Origin: Geomonas propionica
GTDB taxonomy: Bacteria; Desulfobacterota; Desulfuromonadia; Geobacterales; Geobacteraceae
Assembly (NCBI RefSeq): GCF_016458235.1
Contig: NZ_JAEMHK010000024.1
Span: 1-40,896 of the forward strand
Direction of reading: 5' to 3'
DNA length: 40,896 bases
Positions 33,045 to 40,896 of this stretch are shown here, piece by piece; position 1 is the stretch's first letter, and each line of letters begins with the position of its first letter. Under the pieces are notes generated by a model that was not told where the DNA came from, did no database searches, and worked only from the letters and a program-made list of their open reading frames with translations. The position numbers and the translations under genes are program-made.

Positions 33045-33126
33045 GGAGAAAATCTGAGGACATCTGAGAAACCAAAGGCCGGAGAAAAGACTTAATGCTA
33101 TTCTCAGATTTCCTCAGATGTTCTCC
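33045..33126. repeat. 26-bp inverted repeat (ATCTGAGGA type)
   Basis: The left arm 33045-33070 and the right arm 33101-33126 match in 24 of 26 positions as an inverted pair, with a 30-nt loop. Each arm itself contains ATCTGAGGA or its near copy twice. It sits directly after the gene ending at 33041 and could serve as a transcript end. It looks like a dispersed hairpin family. Confidence 0.75.
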
Positions 33127-33216
33127 TTGTAACCGGTTTATGGTTTCCTTGGCTGTTATTTCCGGTATAGTGTTTCCTGCCTTAGCGACAACATCCCAAT
33201 GATGGAGGTAGGAAGC

Positions 33217-33678
33217 ATGAAACGCCTGATTTTTCTCAGCCTGATACTTGTTCTCGTTGTGCCCGTGACTGCATTGGCCAGTCTGGATTCGTTCCTCTCC
33301 AGCCTGAATGTACAGGCCCGCGCCGACATGTCCGGGTTCTCGGCGAAAGTGAGCGCCCAGTTCGGCGTCCCGACCGCCAAGGTGCAGATGGTGCTGCAAT
33401 CGGTCCCGGAGCCCGCGGATGCCTTCATGCTGTTCCAACTGGGGCAGTTCTCCGGCAAGCCCGTGGACCAGGTTTACCAGGTGTACCAACCGAACAAGAA
33501 GAAGGGGTGGGGTGCCATCGCCAAGGAACTGGGAATCAAGCCGGGCTCTTCCGAATTCCATGCCCTCAAGAGGGGTGATCTCCGCCTGACCGGACAGCCG
33601 GTGGGGCGCGGCGGGGACGAAGATGCCGGCCCCGGCAAGGGGAAAGGGAAGGGGCACGGCAAGGGGCACAACAAGTAG
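33217..33678 (+). CDS. exported protein with Gly/Lys-rich tail
   Basis: The 153-residue protein has a Sec signal peptide (MKRLIFLSLILVLVVPVTAL, cleavage near ALA-S). The mature part is helical (FSAKVSAQFGVPTAKVQMVL, then GQFSGKPVDQVYQVYQPNKK). It ends in a basic tail of GKGKGKGHGKGHNK. The start uses ATG 33217 because GGAGGTAGG lies upstream; the longer frame from 33199 includes that ribosome site. No family name is known to me; similar proteins appear in Geobacter genomes. Location is periplasmic or surface, and the tail could bind anions or cell wall. Confidence 0.75.
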   Translation: MKRLIFLSLILVLVVPVTALASLDSFLSSLNVQARADMSGFSAKVSAQFGVPTAKVQMVLQSVPEPADAFMLFQLGQFSGKPVDQVYQVYQPNKKKGWGAIAKELGIKPGSSEFHALKRGDLRLTGQPVGRGGDEDAGPGKGKGKGHGKGHNK

Positions 33679-33708
33679 CGGATCAACTGCGCAGCAATTT
33701 TTAAAAAG

Positions 33709-33737
33709 CAAAGGCCGGGTTTTCACCCGGCCTTTTT
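33709..33737. terminator. intrinsic terminator
   Basis: AAAGGCCGGGT pairs perfectly with ACCCGGCCTTT around a TTTC loop and ends in five T. It lies 30 bp after the stop at 33678 and 26 bp from the end of the convergent chemoreceptor gene. An AAAAAGCAAAGG run on the other side gives a T-run on the minus strand too, so it probably ends both transcripts. Confidence 0.9.
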
Positions 33738-33762
33738 CTGTTTTCTGTCTGCCGTGCGTTGG

Positions 33763-35328
33763 TTAGAGCCGGAACTGCCGCACCAGGCTTTCCAGGCTCT
33801 GGGCGCTGTGCGCCAGCTGGGAGGCCGCGGCGGCCGTCTCGTTGGCGCCGCGCGCCGTGTGCTGCACCACGTCGGTGACCTGTTGCACGTTCATGGTGAT
33901 CTCGCTGGTGGTCGCGGTCTGCTCTTCGGCCGCGGTGGCGATCTGGTTGACCTGCATGCTGACCTCGCCGATCTGCTGCAGGATCATCTGCAGCGCCTCG
34001 CCCGACTGCTGGGACGACTCGGTCCCTTTTTCCACCTCGACCACCCCTTCCTCCATGGCGCTCACCGCCGCCTTGGTCTCGTCCTGGATGGCCTTGATCA
34101 TGTTGCCGATCTCCTTGGTGGCCCTGGTGGTCCGCTCCGCGAGGGCGCGCACTTCGTCGGCGACCACGGCGAAGCCGCGTCCCTGCTCGCCGGCGCGCGC
34201 CGCCTCGATGGCGGCGTTGAGCGCGAGCAGGTTGGTCTGGTCGGCGATGTCCTCGATGGTGGCGATGATGTCGCCGATCTGCTCGGAGCGGGCTCCGAGG
34301 CTCTCCACCGTGCCGGCGCTGTCCTTGACCCGCTCGGCGATGCGCACCATCCCCGCGATGGTCTCCTGCACCACGTGCCCCCCCTGGGCCGCCGATTCAC
34401 TGCTCTGGCGTGAGGCCTCGGCGGCCCGGACGCAGTTCTGGGCGATGTCGCCGCTGGTGGCCGCCATCTCCTCGCTGGCGACCGCCACCGAACTGGTCTG
34501 GGAAGCGAGCTCCTCGGCGCCGGTGGCGATCTGCTCGGCCGTGGCCCGGAGCTGCTGCGAGGCGGAGGCGATTTCGCTGGAACTCTCCGACACCCGGCCG
34601 AGCATCTCGCGCAGGTTCCCCACCACCTGGCGGGTCGATTCGGCGAGCCTGTCGTTGGCGGCGATGAGCTCCGAGATCGGCGCGGTAATGCTGTGCACGA
34701 TCATCAAGGCCAAAAGGATCGAGAGGATGACGGCGACGACGAGGAGTCCGACCACCACCATGCGCCCTTGGTCGATCATCTGCTTCGATTCCTCGCCGAC
34801 CCGCACCATCTCCTTGTCCTGGTGGGAGAGCATCTTGTCAATGGCGCCGAAGAAGGCGCTCTGCGCCTTGCGCATGGACCCGATAAGTTCCTGCCCCGCC
34901 TTGTCCTTGCCGCCGGCCTTGATGGTGGCTACGACATGGTGCTGGGCCTCCTGGTAGACGGCCCTGGCCTCGACCACCTCCTTCAGCGCGACCTTGCCGG
35001 CGTCGCTGTGGGCGGATTTCTTGAGTTCCTCGATGCGCTGGTCGACCGCCTGGAGCGATTCTCCGATGCGTTTCTCTTCCTTTTGCACCTCCTGCGGGTC
35101 CTGAAGGATGACCATGTTGCGCAGGCCGCGGGCGACGACGTTGACCTGCGACTTGAGGTCGTTGAGCGCTACGGTCTTGGGCCACTTGTCCTCGATGAGG
35201 GTGCTTACCTCGCGGTCGAAGGCCGCCATCCTGTTGATGGAGTAACCTCCCACCACCGTCATAAGAACCATTACGACGGCAAAGGCAATTCCAAGTCTGG
35301 TACGAAGCTTGACTCCCGAAAGCGTCAT
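33763..35328 (-). CDS. methyl-accepting chemotaxis protein (4HB sensor)
   Basis: The 521-residue chemoreceptor has TM1 at about 13-31, a periplasmic four-helix-bundle sensor (about 35-185), TM2 at about 190-212, a HAMP domain (about 212-265) and a long methyl-accepting signalling coiled coil. The hairpin tip [20 protein letters not shown] and the following [18 protein letters not shown] lie at about 362-400 and contact CheA/CheW. It ends in [11 protein letters not shown], with no CheR-binding pentapeptide. The ligand is unknown. GGAGGAAACGACA precedes the ATG. Geobacter genomes have many such receptors; this one stands alone without che genes. Confidence 0.95.
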   Translation of the reverse strand: MTLSGVKLRTRLGIAFAVVMVLMTVVGGYSINRMAAFDREVSTLIEDKWPKTVALNDLKSQVNVVARGLRNMVILQDPQEVQKEEKRIGESLQAVDQRIEELKKSAHSDAGKVALKEVVEARAVYQEAQHHVVATIKAGGKDKAGQELIGSMRKAQSAFFGAIDKMLSHQDKEMVRVGEESKQMIDQGRMVVVGLLVVAVILSILLALMIVHSITAPISELIAANDRLAESTRQVVGNLREMLGRVSESSSEIASASQQLRATAEQIATGAEELASQTSSVAVASEEMAATSGDIAQNCVRAAEASRQSSESAAQGGHVVQETIAGMVRIAERVKDSAGTVESLGARSEQIGDIIATIEDIADQTNLLALNAAIEAARAGEQGRGFAVVADEVRALAERTTRATKEIGNMIKAIQDETKAAVSAMEEGVVEVEKGTESSQQSGEALQMILQQIGEVSMQVNQIATAAEEQTATTSEITMNVQQVTDVVQHTARGANETAAAASQLAHSAQSLESLVRQFRL

Positions 35329-35412
35329 TGTCGTTTCCTCCTGAGGTCATAGTCTCAGAGCACCATCTGGTCTTTCTATTAGCGATATCGACACAATGTT
35401 TCTTCATCTTGA

Positions 35413-35589
35413 GTGGAAAAACCCAATACTCTGACCTTTCCTCTTTTTGCCGTTGACTTGCCGTTTGGAGCGGGGGATGACCGCGCCCTGGAAATTTCGT
35501 GTTTCGGCAGACACGTTACGCTGCTGCGGCAGGCCTTGAGCTTCGTCATTGCCATCGTCATCGGGCTGGCCATGGGGGAGCTGCTATGA
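35413..35589 (+). pseudogene. C-terminal fragment of a small membrane protein gene
   Basis: A 58-codon frame from a GTG without a ribosome site ends in a hydrophobic helix (LRQALSFVIAIVIGLAMGEL) and then TGA. The part before it (FPLFAVDLPFGAGDDRALEI) reads like a protein interior rather than an N-terminus. The TGA overlaps the ATG of the next frame (ATGA at 35586-35589), a typical operon junction. Together these suggest the 3' end of a gene whose 5' part was lost. A short intact peptide is the alternative. Confidence 0.4.
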
Positions 35590-35804
35590 AACAGAAGCTT
35601 GCCGACTACCGGCTCTTTTTCATCGTGCTCGCAGCGAACCTGGCCCTCTCCCTGTGGCGGCCGCGTCACAGGAGCCCGTGTGTAAAGGCCGGGGAGGGAA
35701 ACCGGCCTGCCACAGAGCGACGGTGTGTGACATCACCAGGTGCGGCTCTTGACAGTGGCCGCGCTGCTGCTAGTCTGGTGACCGTAGCGCCGATGCAGTT
35801 TTGA
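35586..35804 (+). pseudogene. truncated N-terminus of a membrane protein (permease-like)
   Basis: ATG 35586 has GGGGGAG 5 bp upstream and starts MKQKLADYRLFFIVLAANLA, with one membrane helix, then SLWRPRHR. This start resembles ArsP-type permeases (YRLF...L..N..L..W.P), a recollection only. After about residue 27 the translation becomes polar and low-complexity (SPCVKAGEGNRPATERR) with no further helix. The frame runs through the promoter of the downstream regulator, so the true gene was probably cut here. Confidence 0.4.
35749..35776 (+). promoter_or_regulatory. sigma-70-type promoter of the LuxR-type regulator gene
   Basis: TTGACA (35749-35754) and TAGTCT (35771-35776) are 16 bp apart, 75 bp before the start at 35852. 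The -35 is a consensus match. Confidence 0.55.
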
Positions 35805-35851
35805 GTCAGGAAGTGCCGGGCAGGTGCCTGATACTTGGTAGGAGGTGGGCT

Positions 35852-36556
35852 ATGAGTGAAAACTCCCTCGCCAACAGCATCGATTCTCGAGTGGTTATAG
35901 TCGGCCCCAACCATTTTCAGAATACCCTCCTGGCCACCTTCATCGAGAATTACAGCATTTGCAGCTGCTGCGTGATGGACAGCCTGGACAGCTTCATCCT
36001 CTGCCACCAGGAAAGTTTTCCCTGCCGTATCGCCCTCCTCTACGATTGCTTCGGACTCCAGCACCAGACGCTCAGCGACTCCCTGCAGCTCGAACTGCGC
36101 GAGCTCCCCTGCGAACTCTCCCTGGTGCTCTTCAACTTGGACCGGCACCTGGCCATCGATAAGGAGGCCATCGAGGTGGGAGTCCAGGGGATCTTTTTCG
36201 GGGATGATTCGGTGCAGACCGTGCTGAAGGGGCTGGCGGCGATCTTCGAAGGGGGGCTGTGGATCTCGCGCCAGATGATGACCGAGGTGATCCTGGAGCA
36301 TGGTTTCGCCCACCGGCGCAGGAAGATGGCGGCGCACGACGTGGTGCAGCACAGCCTGACCCACCGGGAGGTAGAGATCCTCGGCCTGCTCTCCGCCGGC
36401 GCCACCAACAAGTACATTTCCGATACCCTCTTCATAAGCCCCCACACCGTGCGCACGCACCTGAACAACATCTTCCGCAAGATCAACGTCTCGAGCCGCC
36501 TGGAGGCCGCCGTTTGGGCGGCGGACTCTCTTTTCCTGCCCCAATACCGGAACTGA
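35852..36556 (+). CDS. CsgD/LuxR-type transcription regulator
   Basis: The 234-residue protein has a C-terminal LuxR-type helix-turn-helix (about 165-230): LTHREVEILGLLSAGATNKY followed by ISDTLFISPHTVRTHLNNIF and RKINVSSRLEA. The N-terminal domain (SRVVIVGPNHFQNTLLATFI, CRIALLYDCFG, LSLVLFNLD, GIFFGDDSV) looks like a degenerate response-regulator receiver, as in CsgD, without a clear phosphorylatable Asp pocket. GGAGGTGGGCT before ATG 35852 fixes the start. It may control the protease gene next to it (36830), as CsgD-type regulators often govern secreted or surface products; this is inference from position. Confidence 0.9.
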   Translation: MSENSLANSIDSRVVIVGPNHFQNTLLATFIENYSICSCCVMDSLDSFILCHQESFPCRIALLYDCFGLQHQTLSDSLQLELRELPCELSLVLFNLDRHLAIDKEAIEVGVQGIFFGDDSVQTVLKGLAAIFEGGLWISRQMMTEVILEHGFAHRRRKMAAHDVVQHSLTHREVEILGLLSAGATNKYISDTLFISPHTVRTHLNNIFRKINVSSRLEAAVWAADSLFLPQYRN

Positions 36557-36829
36557 CCCGGTCCCACCCCGCCATAAGGCTGCGGCTACGCCGTCTTGCG
36601 TAGGCGCCGTCAAGGGGAAATACAGCGCCTAATACTCCAATCCTCGTATTCATCGCCTGCCGACTCGCGTTGTACAATCGTCCCAGAATAATCGGCAGCG
36701 CCTGTCGCCCACCGGCGGAGGGAGTCTCCGCAATCCTCACCTGAAAACATGCATCAGCACCTGATATGCCTCTATCTTCGGACGGCAGGGCGCACGGTCG
36801 CCCCGGAGCAGAAGAGACAGGAGGATGCC
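36557..36829. other. intergenic region upstream of the subtilisin-type gene
   Basis: No gene is seen. It should contain the protease promoter: TTCATC and TACAAT near 36652-36682 are an 18-bp-spaced but weak pair. GCGGCTACGCCG near 36592 could form a small hairpin. Confidence 0.35.
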
Positions 36830-39800
36830 ATGTGCGGTCAAAAGGTACTTGCCTGGTTCATCGCCCTCTCCATCGTTTCCCTCATCGCCCCGCAAGGAAC
36901 CACGTGCTGGGCCAAAGAATCCGCAAGGCGCGAGGTCACCGTGAACGGACTTGTTGCGGAGGGCTCCGTCGACGGCGCGATCCCCGGCGCGTTGCAGGCC
37001 CGCTCGGAGCGCGGCACCCGGTTGTGGGTGGTGCAGTTCGACGGCCCGATCACGGAACAGCAGCGCAAAGAGGTGGAGTTGCTCGGGGCACGCCTGCACG
37101 ACTATCTGCCGGAATTCGCCTTCCTGGCCGGCATGGAGGACGCCACCCGGAAGCGGGTGCAGGCGCTTTCATTTGTCGAGGGGGTGACCCGTTTCCATCC
37201 CGCCCACAAGATGAACGGCAAGCTGCGCAGCCTGGCGCTGCAGCCGGCCGGAGACGCTTTGAGGCTGCAGGTGAAGCTGGACGCCCCTGCCTCGCTGCCC
37301 CAGGTACTGGCCGAACTGAGGCGGCAGGGAGTGGAGCTGCTGGACGTGGGACGCGATACGGTCATGGTGCGGGCCGAGCCCGGCGCGATTGCCGGCCTGG
37401 CTGCACGGGAAGAGGTGCTCTGGATCGGAGAGCACGTGGAGATGGAGCTTCTCAACGATAACGCGCGGTGGGTGATCCAGAGCAACGTCCCCGGGCGCGT
37501 GGCGATCTGGGACCAGGGGATCCACGGTGAGGGGGAGATCGTCGGGGTGGGTGACTCCGGGCTCGACCACGACATCCCCTGGATCCGCGACCCGGCCGGC
37601 ACCCCCATCGGGGCCGCGCACCGAAAGCTCGTGGGATACGACACCACCTACGGCGACGATTACGACAGCGACTACCCCGGGCACGGGACCCATGTCTGCG
37701 GGACCCTGGCCGGAGACCGCACCCCGGTGGACGGGCTGGACGCCGCCAACGGCATGGCCCCCAAGGCCAGGCTTTTCCTGCAGGACCTCACCCCCGGTGG
37801 GGGGAGCTATGTCTACCCTCCCGCTGACCTCGGCCTGCTCTTCGGCCGCGCCTACCAGGTGGGGGCGCGCCTGCACAGCAACAGTTGGGGCAACTCCGAC
37901 CGGAGCTACAGCCTCTCCACCCAGAGTGCGGACCGTTTCCTCTGGGACCACAAGGATTTCCTGGTGCTGGTCGCCAACGGCAATTCCGGCCCCTCCCGCT
38001 CCACCGTGGGGAATCCCGCCAACGCCAAGAACGTGATCAGCGTGGGGGCCGGCTACAACGGCAGCGAGGCCCAGAACCTGGCTTCCTTCAGCAGCAGGGG
38101 GCCGACCAATGATGGCCGCATCAAGCCCACCCTGACCGCGCCGGGGGTGAACCTCATCTCCGCCGATTCGGACGGGCAGAAGGGGAGCTTCAACAGCGGC
38201 ACCTTGGCGATGAGCGGCACCTCGATGGCCACCCCCACCGTGGCCGGCGCGGCCGCACTGGTGCGCCAGTACTTCGCCCTTGGCTATTACCCGCAGGGTA
38301 CCCCTGTCACTGGCAACTCCTTCTCTCCCACGGGTGCGCTGGTCAAGGCGGTGCTGATCAACAGCGCACAGGAGATGACCGGTTCCGGGACCGACGGACC
38401 GGTACCGTCCACGGGGCAGGGCTGGGGGCGGGTCCAGCTGGACCGGGTGCTGCCATTTGCCGTAGATGCCGGGCGGCTTGCCGTGGTCAGCAACGACGCG
38501 GGGCTGGCTACCGGAGAGACCTGGAACGGTACTTTCCCGGTCGCAGGAGGTGAGCCCTTCAAGGTCACCTTGGTGTGGACCGACTACCCGGGTGGCATCG
38601 GGGCGGTCAAGGCCCTGGTCAACGACCTGGATCTGACCGTTACCGCCCCTGACGGCACTGTGTTGGCGGGGAACGCGTTTGCCGCGGGCGAATCGGTGCC
38701 GGGGGGCGCGGCGGACCGGTTGAACGTGGAGGAACAGGTGCTGGTCAAGGCTGCGACGGCGGGCACGTACCGGGTCGCCGTGTCCGCTTACAACGTGCCG
38801 TGGGGTCCGCAGCCGTTCGCCCTGGTGGCAACCGGTGTCCTCGGTGCCAGCCCGTGCGGCACGCTGACCCTGGACCGAAAGAACTACAATTCAGCCGGGT
38901 TGGTGCAGCTCCGGCTGGTCGACACCGGGTTGGACCTGGATCATCAGGCCCTGGAACAGGTGTCGATCCGGGTGACGAGCTACGCCGAGCCTGCCGGCGA
39001 GATGGTGGCACTGCGGGAAACGGCCCCGGGGAGTGCGATCTTCACCGGTGAGCTGCGGCTGGCGCCGCTGCCCTCGCTTCCCGCCGACGGGGTGCTGCAG
39101 GTGAACGGCAGCGACACCATCACTGCGAGCTACCAGGACGCCGATGACGGGTCCGGCAAGGCGGCAGTGGTGACGGCAAGCGCGGTGGTGGAAAACGTGC
39201 CGCCGATCTGCTCTGGGCTTGGCGTCAGCGCGAAGGCCGACACCACCGCGACCATGGTATGGCGCACCGACGAGCCGGCGAGCACGCAGCTCAGGTACGG
39301 GACTTCGCCGGCTCTGGGCGCCAGCGTGGCGGATGGCAGGCTGCTTACCCAACACGAGATGACGCTTGCCGCGCTCGCGGAGGCAAGCGGCTATTACGTC
39401 ACCGTCACCGCGACCGACGAGGCCGGGAACTCCTCCACGTGCAGTACCGGCTTTGCGACACTGAGCCTCCCCCCCTCACTGCTGGCGATTTCTTCCACCG
39501 GGAGCGTGACCTACCGCGAGACCGCAGTGATCTCCGGGACCAGCACCGACCCGTCGGGGGTGGCGTCCGTCACCGTGAACGGGGCTGACGCGAGCTACCG
39601 GGCGAGCGACGGCTACTTCGAACTGGAACTCCCCCTTACCCTGGGCGACAACCTCTTCCGCGTCCTCGCCAGCGATACCCTCGGCAACACCATCAGCCAG
39701 GACCTCACGGTGACTCGGTTGGCCAAGGGGGACCTCGTGGTGCAGTCGGTTTCCGGGCCGGCCTCGGCGACCCAGGGGGCCAGCATGACGGTGAGCGATA

Positions 39801-40896
39801 CCGTCTGCAACAACGGCCCGGGAGAGACAAGGTCGTTCCAGGTCGGATACCTGCTCTCCGCTGATGCCGCGTATTCTGCCGATGATCGTGTCATCGGCAG
39901 CCGTAGCGTCACCGTGGCCCTTGCACCGGACAGCTGTGCCAGCGCCAGCAGCGCTATAACCCTCCCGGTCACGCTGCCCGGCGGCACCTACTACCTAGTT
40001 GCCTGCGCCGACTACGGTAACACCGTCGAAGAAAGCGATGAGACCAACAACTGCCGGGTCGGCACCTCGCTGTTGCTGCCAGCGCAGCGGATTCCTCCTC
40101 CTGCCGGTATCAGCGTGCCGGCCAGCAACAGCACCGGAAAGTTCACCGTGTTCTGGAGTTCCTGCAGCGTGAGCGGCGTGACCTACGTCCTTGAGTACAG
40201 CCAGGACGGTGGCGCCTGGACCGAGCTTTACCGCGGTACCGGCACCTACGCCTACCCGATCGTGACGCAAAACGGCAGCTACGGTTTCCGTGTCAAGGCA
40301 ATCAAAAGCGGCTATGCCGACAGTCCCTACACCGTCTCCGCCACCGCCTGCGCGGTCCACCTCGTCTGTGGGGCCCCCGCGGCCATCACGGTGCCGGCAA
40401 CCAACAGCACGGGGCAGTTGCAGGTTTACTGGCAGGGCAGCAACATCTCCGGCGTCACCTACGTGCTGGAGTCCCGCCTGGGGGACGCCCCCTGGGTCGA
40501 GGTGAGTCGCGGCACCGGCACCTACGTCTATCCGAAGGTGACCCAAAACGGCAGCTACGGCTTCCGGGTCAAGGCGGTGAAGACCGGCTATGACGACAGC
40601 CCGTACACCGTCTCCGCTACCGTCTGTGCGGTCCACCTGGTGTGTGGGGCTCCCGGGGGCGTCGCAGTGCCGAGCAGCAACAGTACGGGACAGTTCCAGG
40701 TCTACTGGCAGGGCAGCAACATCTCCGGCGTGACCTACGTGCTGGAGTCCCGCCTGGGGGATGCCCCCTGGGTCGAGGTGAGTCGCGGTACGGGCACCTA
40801 CGTCTACCCGAAGGTGACGCAAAACGGCAGCTACGGCTTCCGGGTCAAGGCGGTGAAGACCGGCTATGACGACAGCCCGTACACCGTCTCCGCTAC
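36830..40896 (+). CDS. secreted subtilisin-family (S8) protease with CARDB and FN3-like repeats, 3' end outside window
   Basis: One frame is open from ATG 36830 (ACAGGAGG 5 bp upstream) to the window edge, at least 1355 codons. Order: signal peptide (VLAWFIALSIVSLIAPQGTT, cleavage near CWA), a pro-region of about 200 residues, then an S8 domain with Asp242 in GVGDSGLDHD, His285 and His288 in PGHGTHVCGT (catalytic His285), oxyanion Asn385 in NGNSGP and Ser465 in SGTSMATP. Next comes a P-domain-like beta region (about 560-660) and beta-sandwich modules with FN3-like TATMVWRTDEPASTQLRYGT. A CARDB-like domain (GDLVVQSVSGPASATQGASM to VEESDETNNCRVG) follows at about 967-1078. The tail is tandem 92-residue FN3-like repeats. 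It is probably a large extracellular or cell-surface protease; a possible target of the CsgD-type regulator upstream. Confidence 0.93.
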   Translation, partial: MCGQKVLAWFIALSIVSLIAPQGTTCWAKESARREVTVNGLVAEGSVDGAIPGALQARSERGTRLWVVQFDGPITEQQRKEVELLGARLHDYLPEFAFLAGMEDATRKRVQALSFVEGVTRFHPAHKMNGKLRSLALQPAGDALRLQVKLDAPASLPQVLAELRRQGVELLDVGRDTVMVRAEPGAIAGLAAREEVLWIGEHVEMELLNDNARWVIQSNVPGRVAIWDQGIHGEGEIVGVGDSGLDHDIPWIRDPAGTPIGAAHRKLVGYDTTYGDDYDSDYPGHGTHVCGTLAGDRTPVDGLDAANGMAPKARLFLQDLTPGGGSYVYPPADLGLLFGRAYQVGARLHSNSWGNSDRSYSLSTQSADRFLWDHKDFLVLVANGNSGPSRSTVGNPANAKNVISVGAGYNGSEAQNLASFSSRGPTNDGRIKPTLTAPGVNLISADSDGQKGSFNSGTLAMSGTSMATPTVAGAAALVRQYFALGYYPQGTPVTGNSFSPTGALVKAVLINSAQEMTGSGTDGPVPSTGQGWGRVQLDRVLPFAVDAGRLAVVSNDAGLATGETWNGTFPVAGGEPFKVTLVWTDYPGGIGAVKALVNDLDLTVTAPDGTVLAGNAFAAGESVPGGAADRLNVEEQVLVKAATAGTYRVAVSAYNVPWGPQPFALVATGVLGASPCGTLTLDRKNYNSAGLVQLRLVDTGLDLDHQALEQVSIRVTSYAEPAGEMVALRETAPGSAIFTGELRLAPLPSLPADGVLQVNGSDTITASYQDADDGSGKAAVVTASAVVENVPPICSGLGVSAKADTTATMVWRTDEPASTQLRYGTSPALGASVADGRLLTQHEMTLAALAEASGYYVTVTATDEAGNSSTCSTGFATLSLPPSLLAISSTGSVTYRETAVISGTSTDPSGVASVTVNGADASYRASDGYFELELPLTLGDNLFRVLASDTLGNTISQDLTVTRLAKGDLVVQSVSGPASATQGASMTVSDTVCNNGPGETRSFQVGYLLSADAAYSADDRVIGSRSVTVALAPDSCASASSAITLPVTLPGGTYYLVACADYGNTVEESDETNNCRVGTSLLLPAQRIPPPAGISVPASNSTGKFTVFWSSCSVSGVTYVLEYSQDGGAWTELYRGTGTYAYPIVTQNGSYGFRVKAIKSGYADSPYTVSATACAVHLVCGAPAAITVPATNSTGQLQVYWQGSNISGVTYVLESRLGDAPWVEVSRGTGTYVYPKVTQNGSYGFRVKAVKTGYDDSPYTVSATVCAVHLVCGAPGGVAVPSSNSTGQFQVYWQGSNISGVTYVLESRLGDAPWVEVSRGTGTYVYPKVTQNGSYGFRVKAVKTGYDDSPYTVSA
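40115..40896 (+). repeat. 276-bp (92-residue) tandem coding repeats
   Basis: Using GTGCCG as anchor, units start at 40115, 40391 and 40667, exactly 276 bp apart. Unit 3 is cut by the window end. Units 2 and 3 are nearly identical at DNA level, including third codon positions, while unit 1 is diverged. This suggests recent duplication or gene conversion. Each unit encodes an FN3-like module with STGQxQVYWQGSNISGVTYV and NGSYGFRVKAVKTGY. Confidence 0.9.

Noticed and set aside
33842..34957. 371-codon frame on the + strand
   Set aside because: Antisense of the chemoreceptor; composition is typical of shadow frames.

Overview
The window looks like a chromosome segment of a Geobacter-type bacterium (Desulfuromonadota/Geobacterales). 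Most of it is GC-rich. It carries an acetate permease with a sigma-54-type promoter, an OmpA-type lipoprotein, a 4HB chemoreceptor, secreted proteases with FN3-like tails, and several families of dispersed intergenic repeats. The genus is an inference from gene content and style, not from a marker gene.

Region 1 (about 1-20 kb) is a defence island with visibly lower GC than the rest. After a lipoprotein gene (50-1036) comes a complete type I BREX operon on the + strand: brxA, brxB, brxC, pglX, pglZ, brxL (1469-15940). Two extra genes sit between brxC and pglX: a small SMC/RecF-like ATPase and a 176-residue protein with a PD-(D/E)XK-like nuclease core. All junctions around them overlap or are only 4 bp, so the pair is wired into the operon. 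A frameshifted gene remnant follows brxL. Convergent with BREX is a minus-strand operon: an HNH endonuclease with a possible sulfur-binding N-terminal domain, a membrane-anchored NERD protein and a 75-residue conserved protein. A second minus-strand operon (18830-20004) encodes a zinc-ribbon protein, a TIGR02594/CHAP-like amidase and an exported Cys-containing protein, a layout that resembles a peptidoglycan-hydrolase toxin with an immunity protein.

Region 2 (20.1-21.7 kb) holds an FN3-domain gene and then the strangest element in the window: about 26 degenerate units of exactly 20 bp (21041-21560), without one insertion or deletion. AT-rich TTYRAA-like blocks alternate with GC-rich blocks. 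It encodes no plausible protein and is followed by a strong terminator.

Region 3 (21.7-36.6 kb) is housekeeping and accessory chromosome: a sedolisin protease, SatP-type acetate permease, a four-copy 153-bp palindromic tandem repeat, a small membrane protein, an octanucleotide repeat, an MFS transporter, an EboE-like TIM-barrel protein, an OmpA-like lipoprotein, a double-hotdog thioesterase, several small proteins, a chemoreceptor, truncated remnants of membrane-protein genes, and a CsgD/LuxR-type regulator.

Region 4 (36830 to the window end) is one very long open frame: a secreted subtilisin-family protease with CARDB and 92-residue FN3-like repeats, cut by the window edge. I saw no rRNA, tRNA, CRISPR array, integrase or intact transposase.
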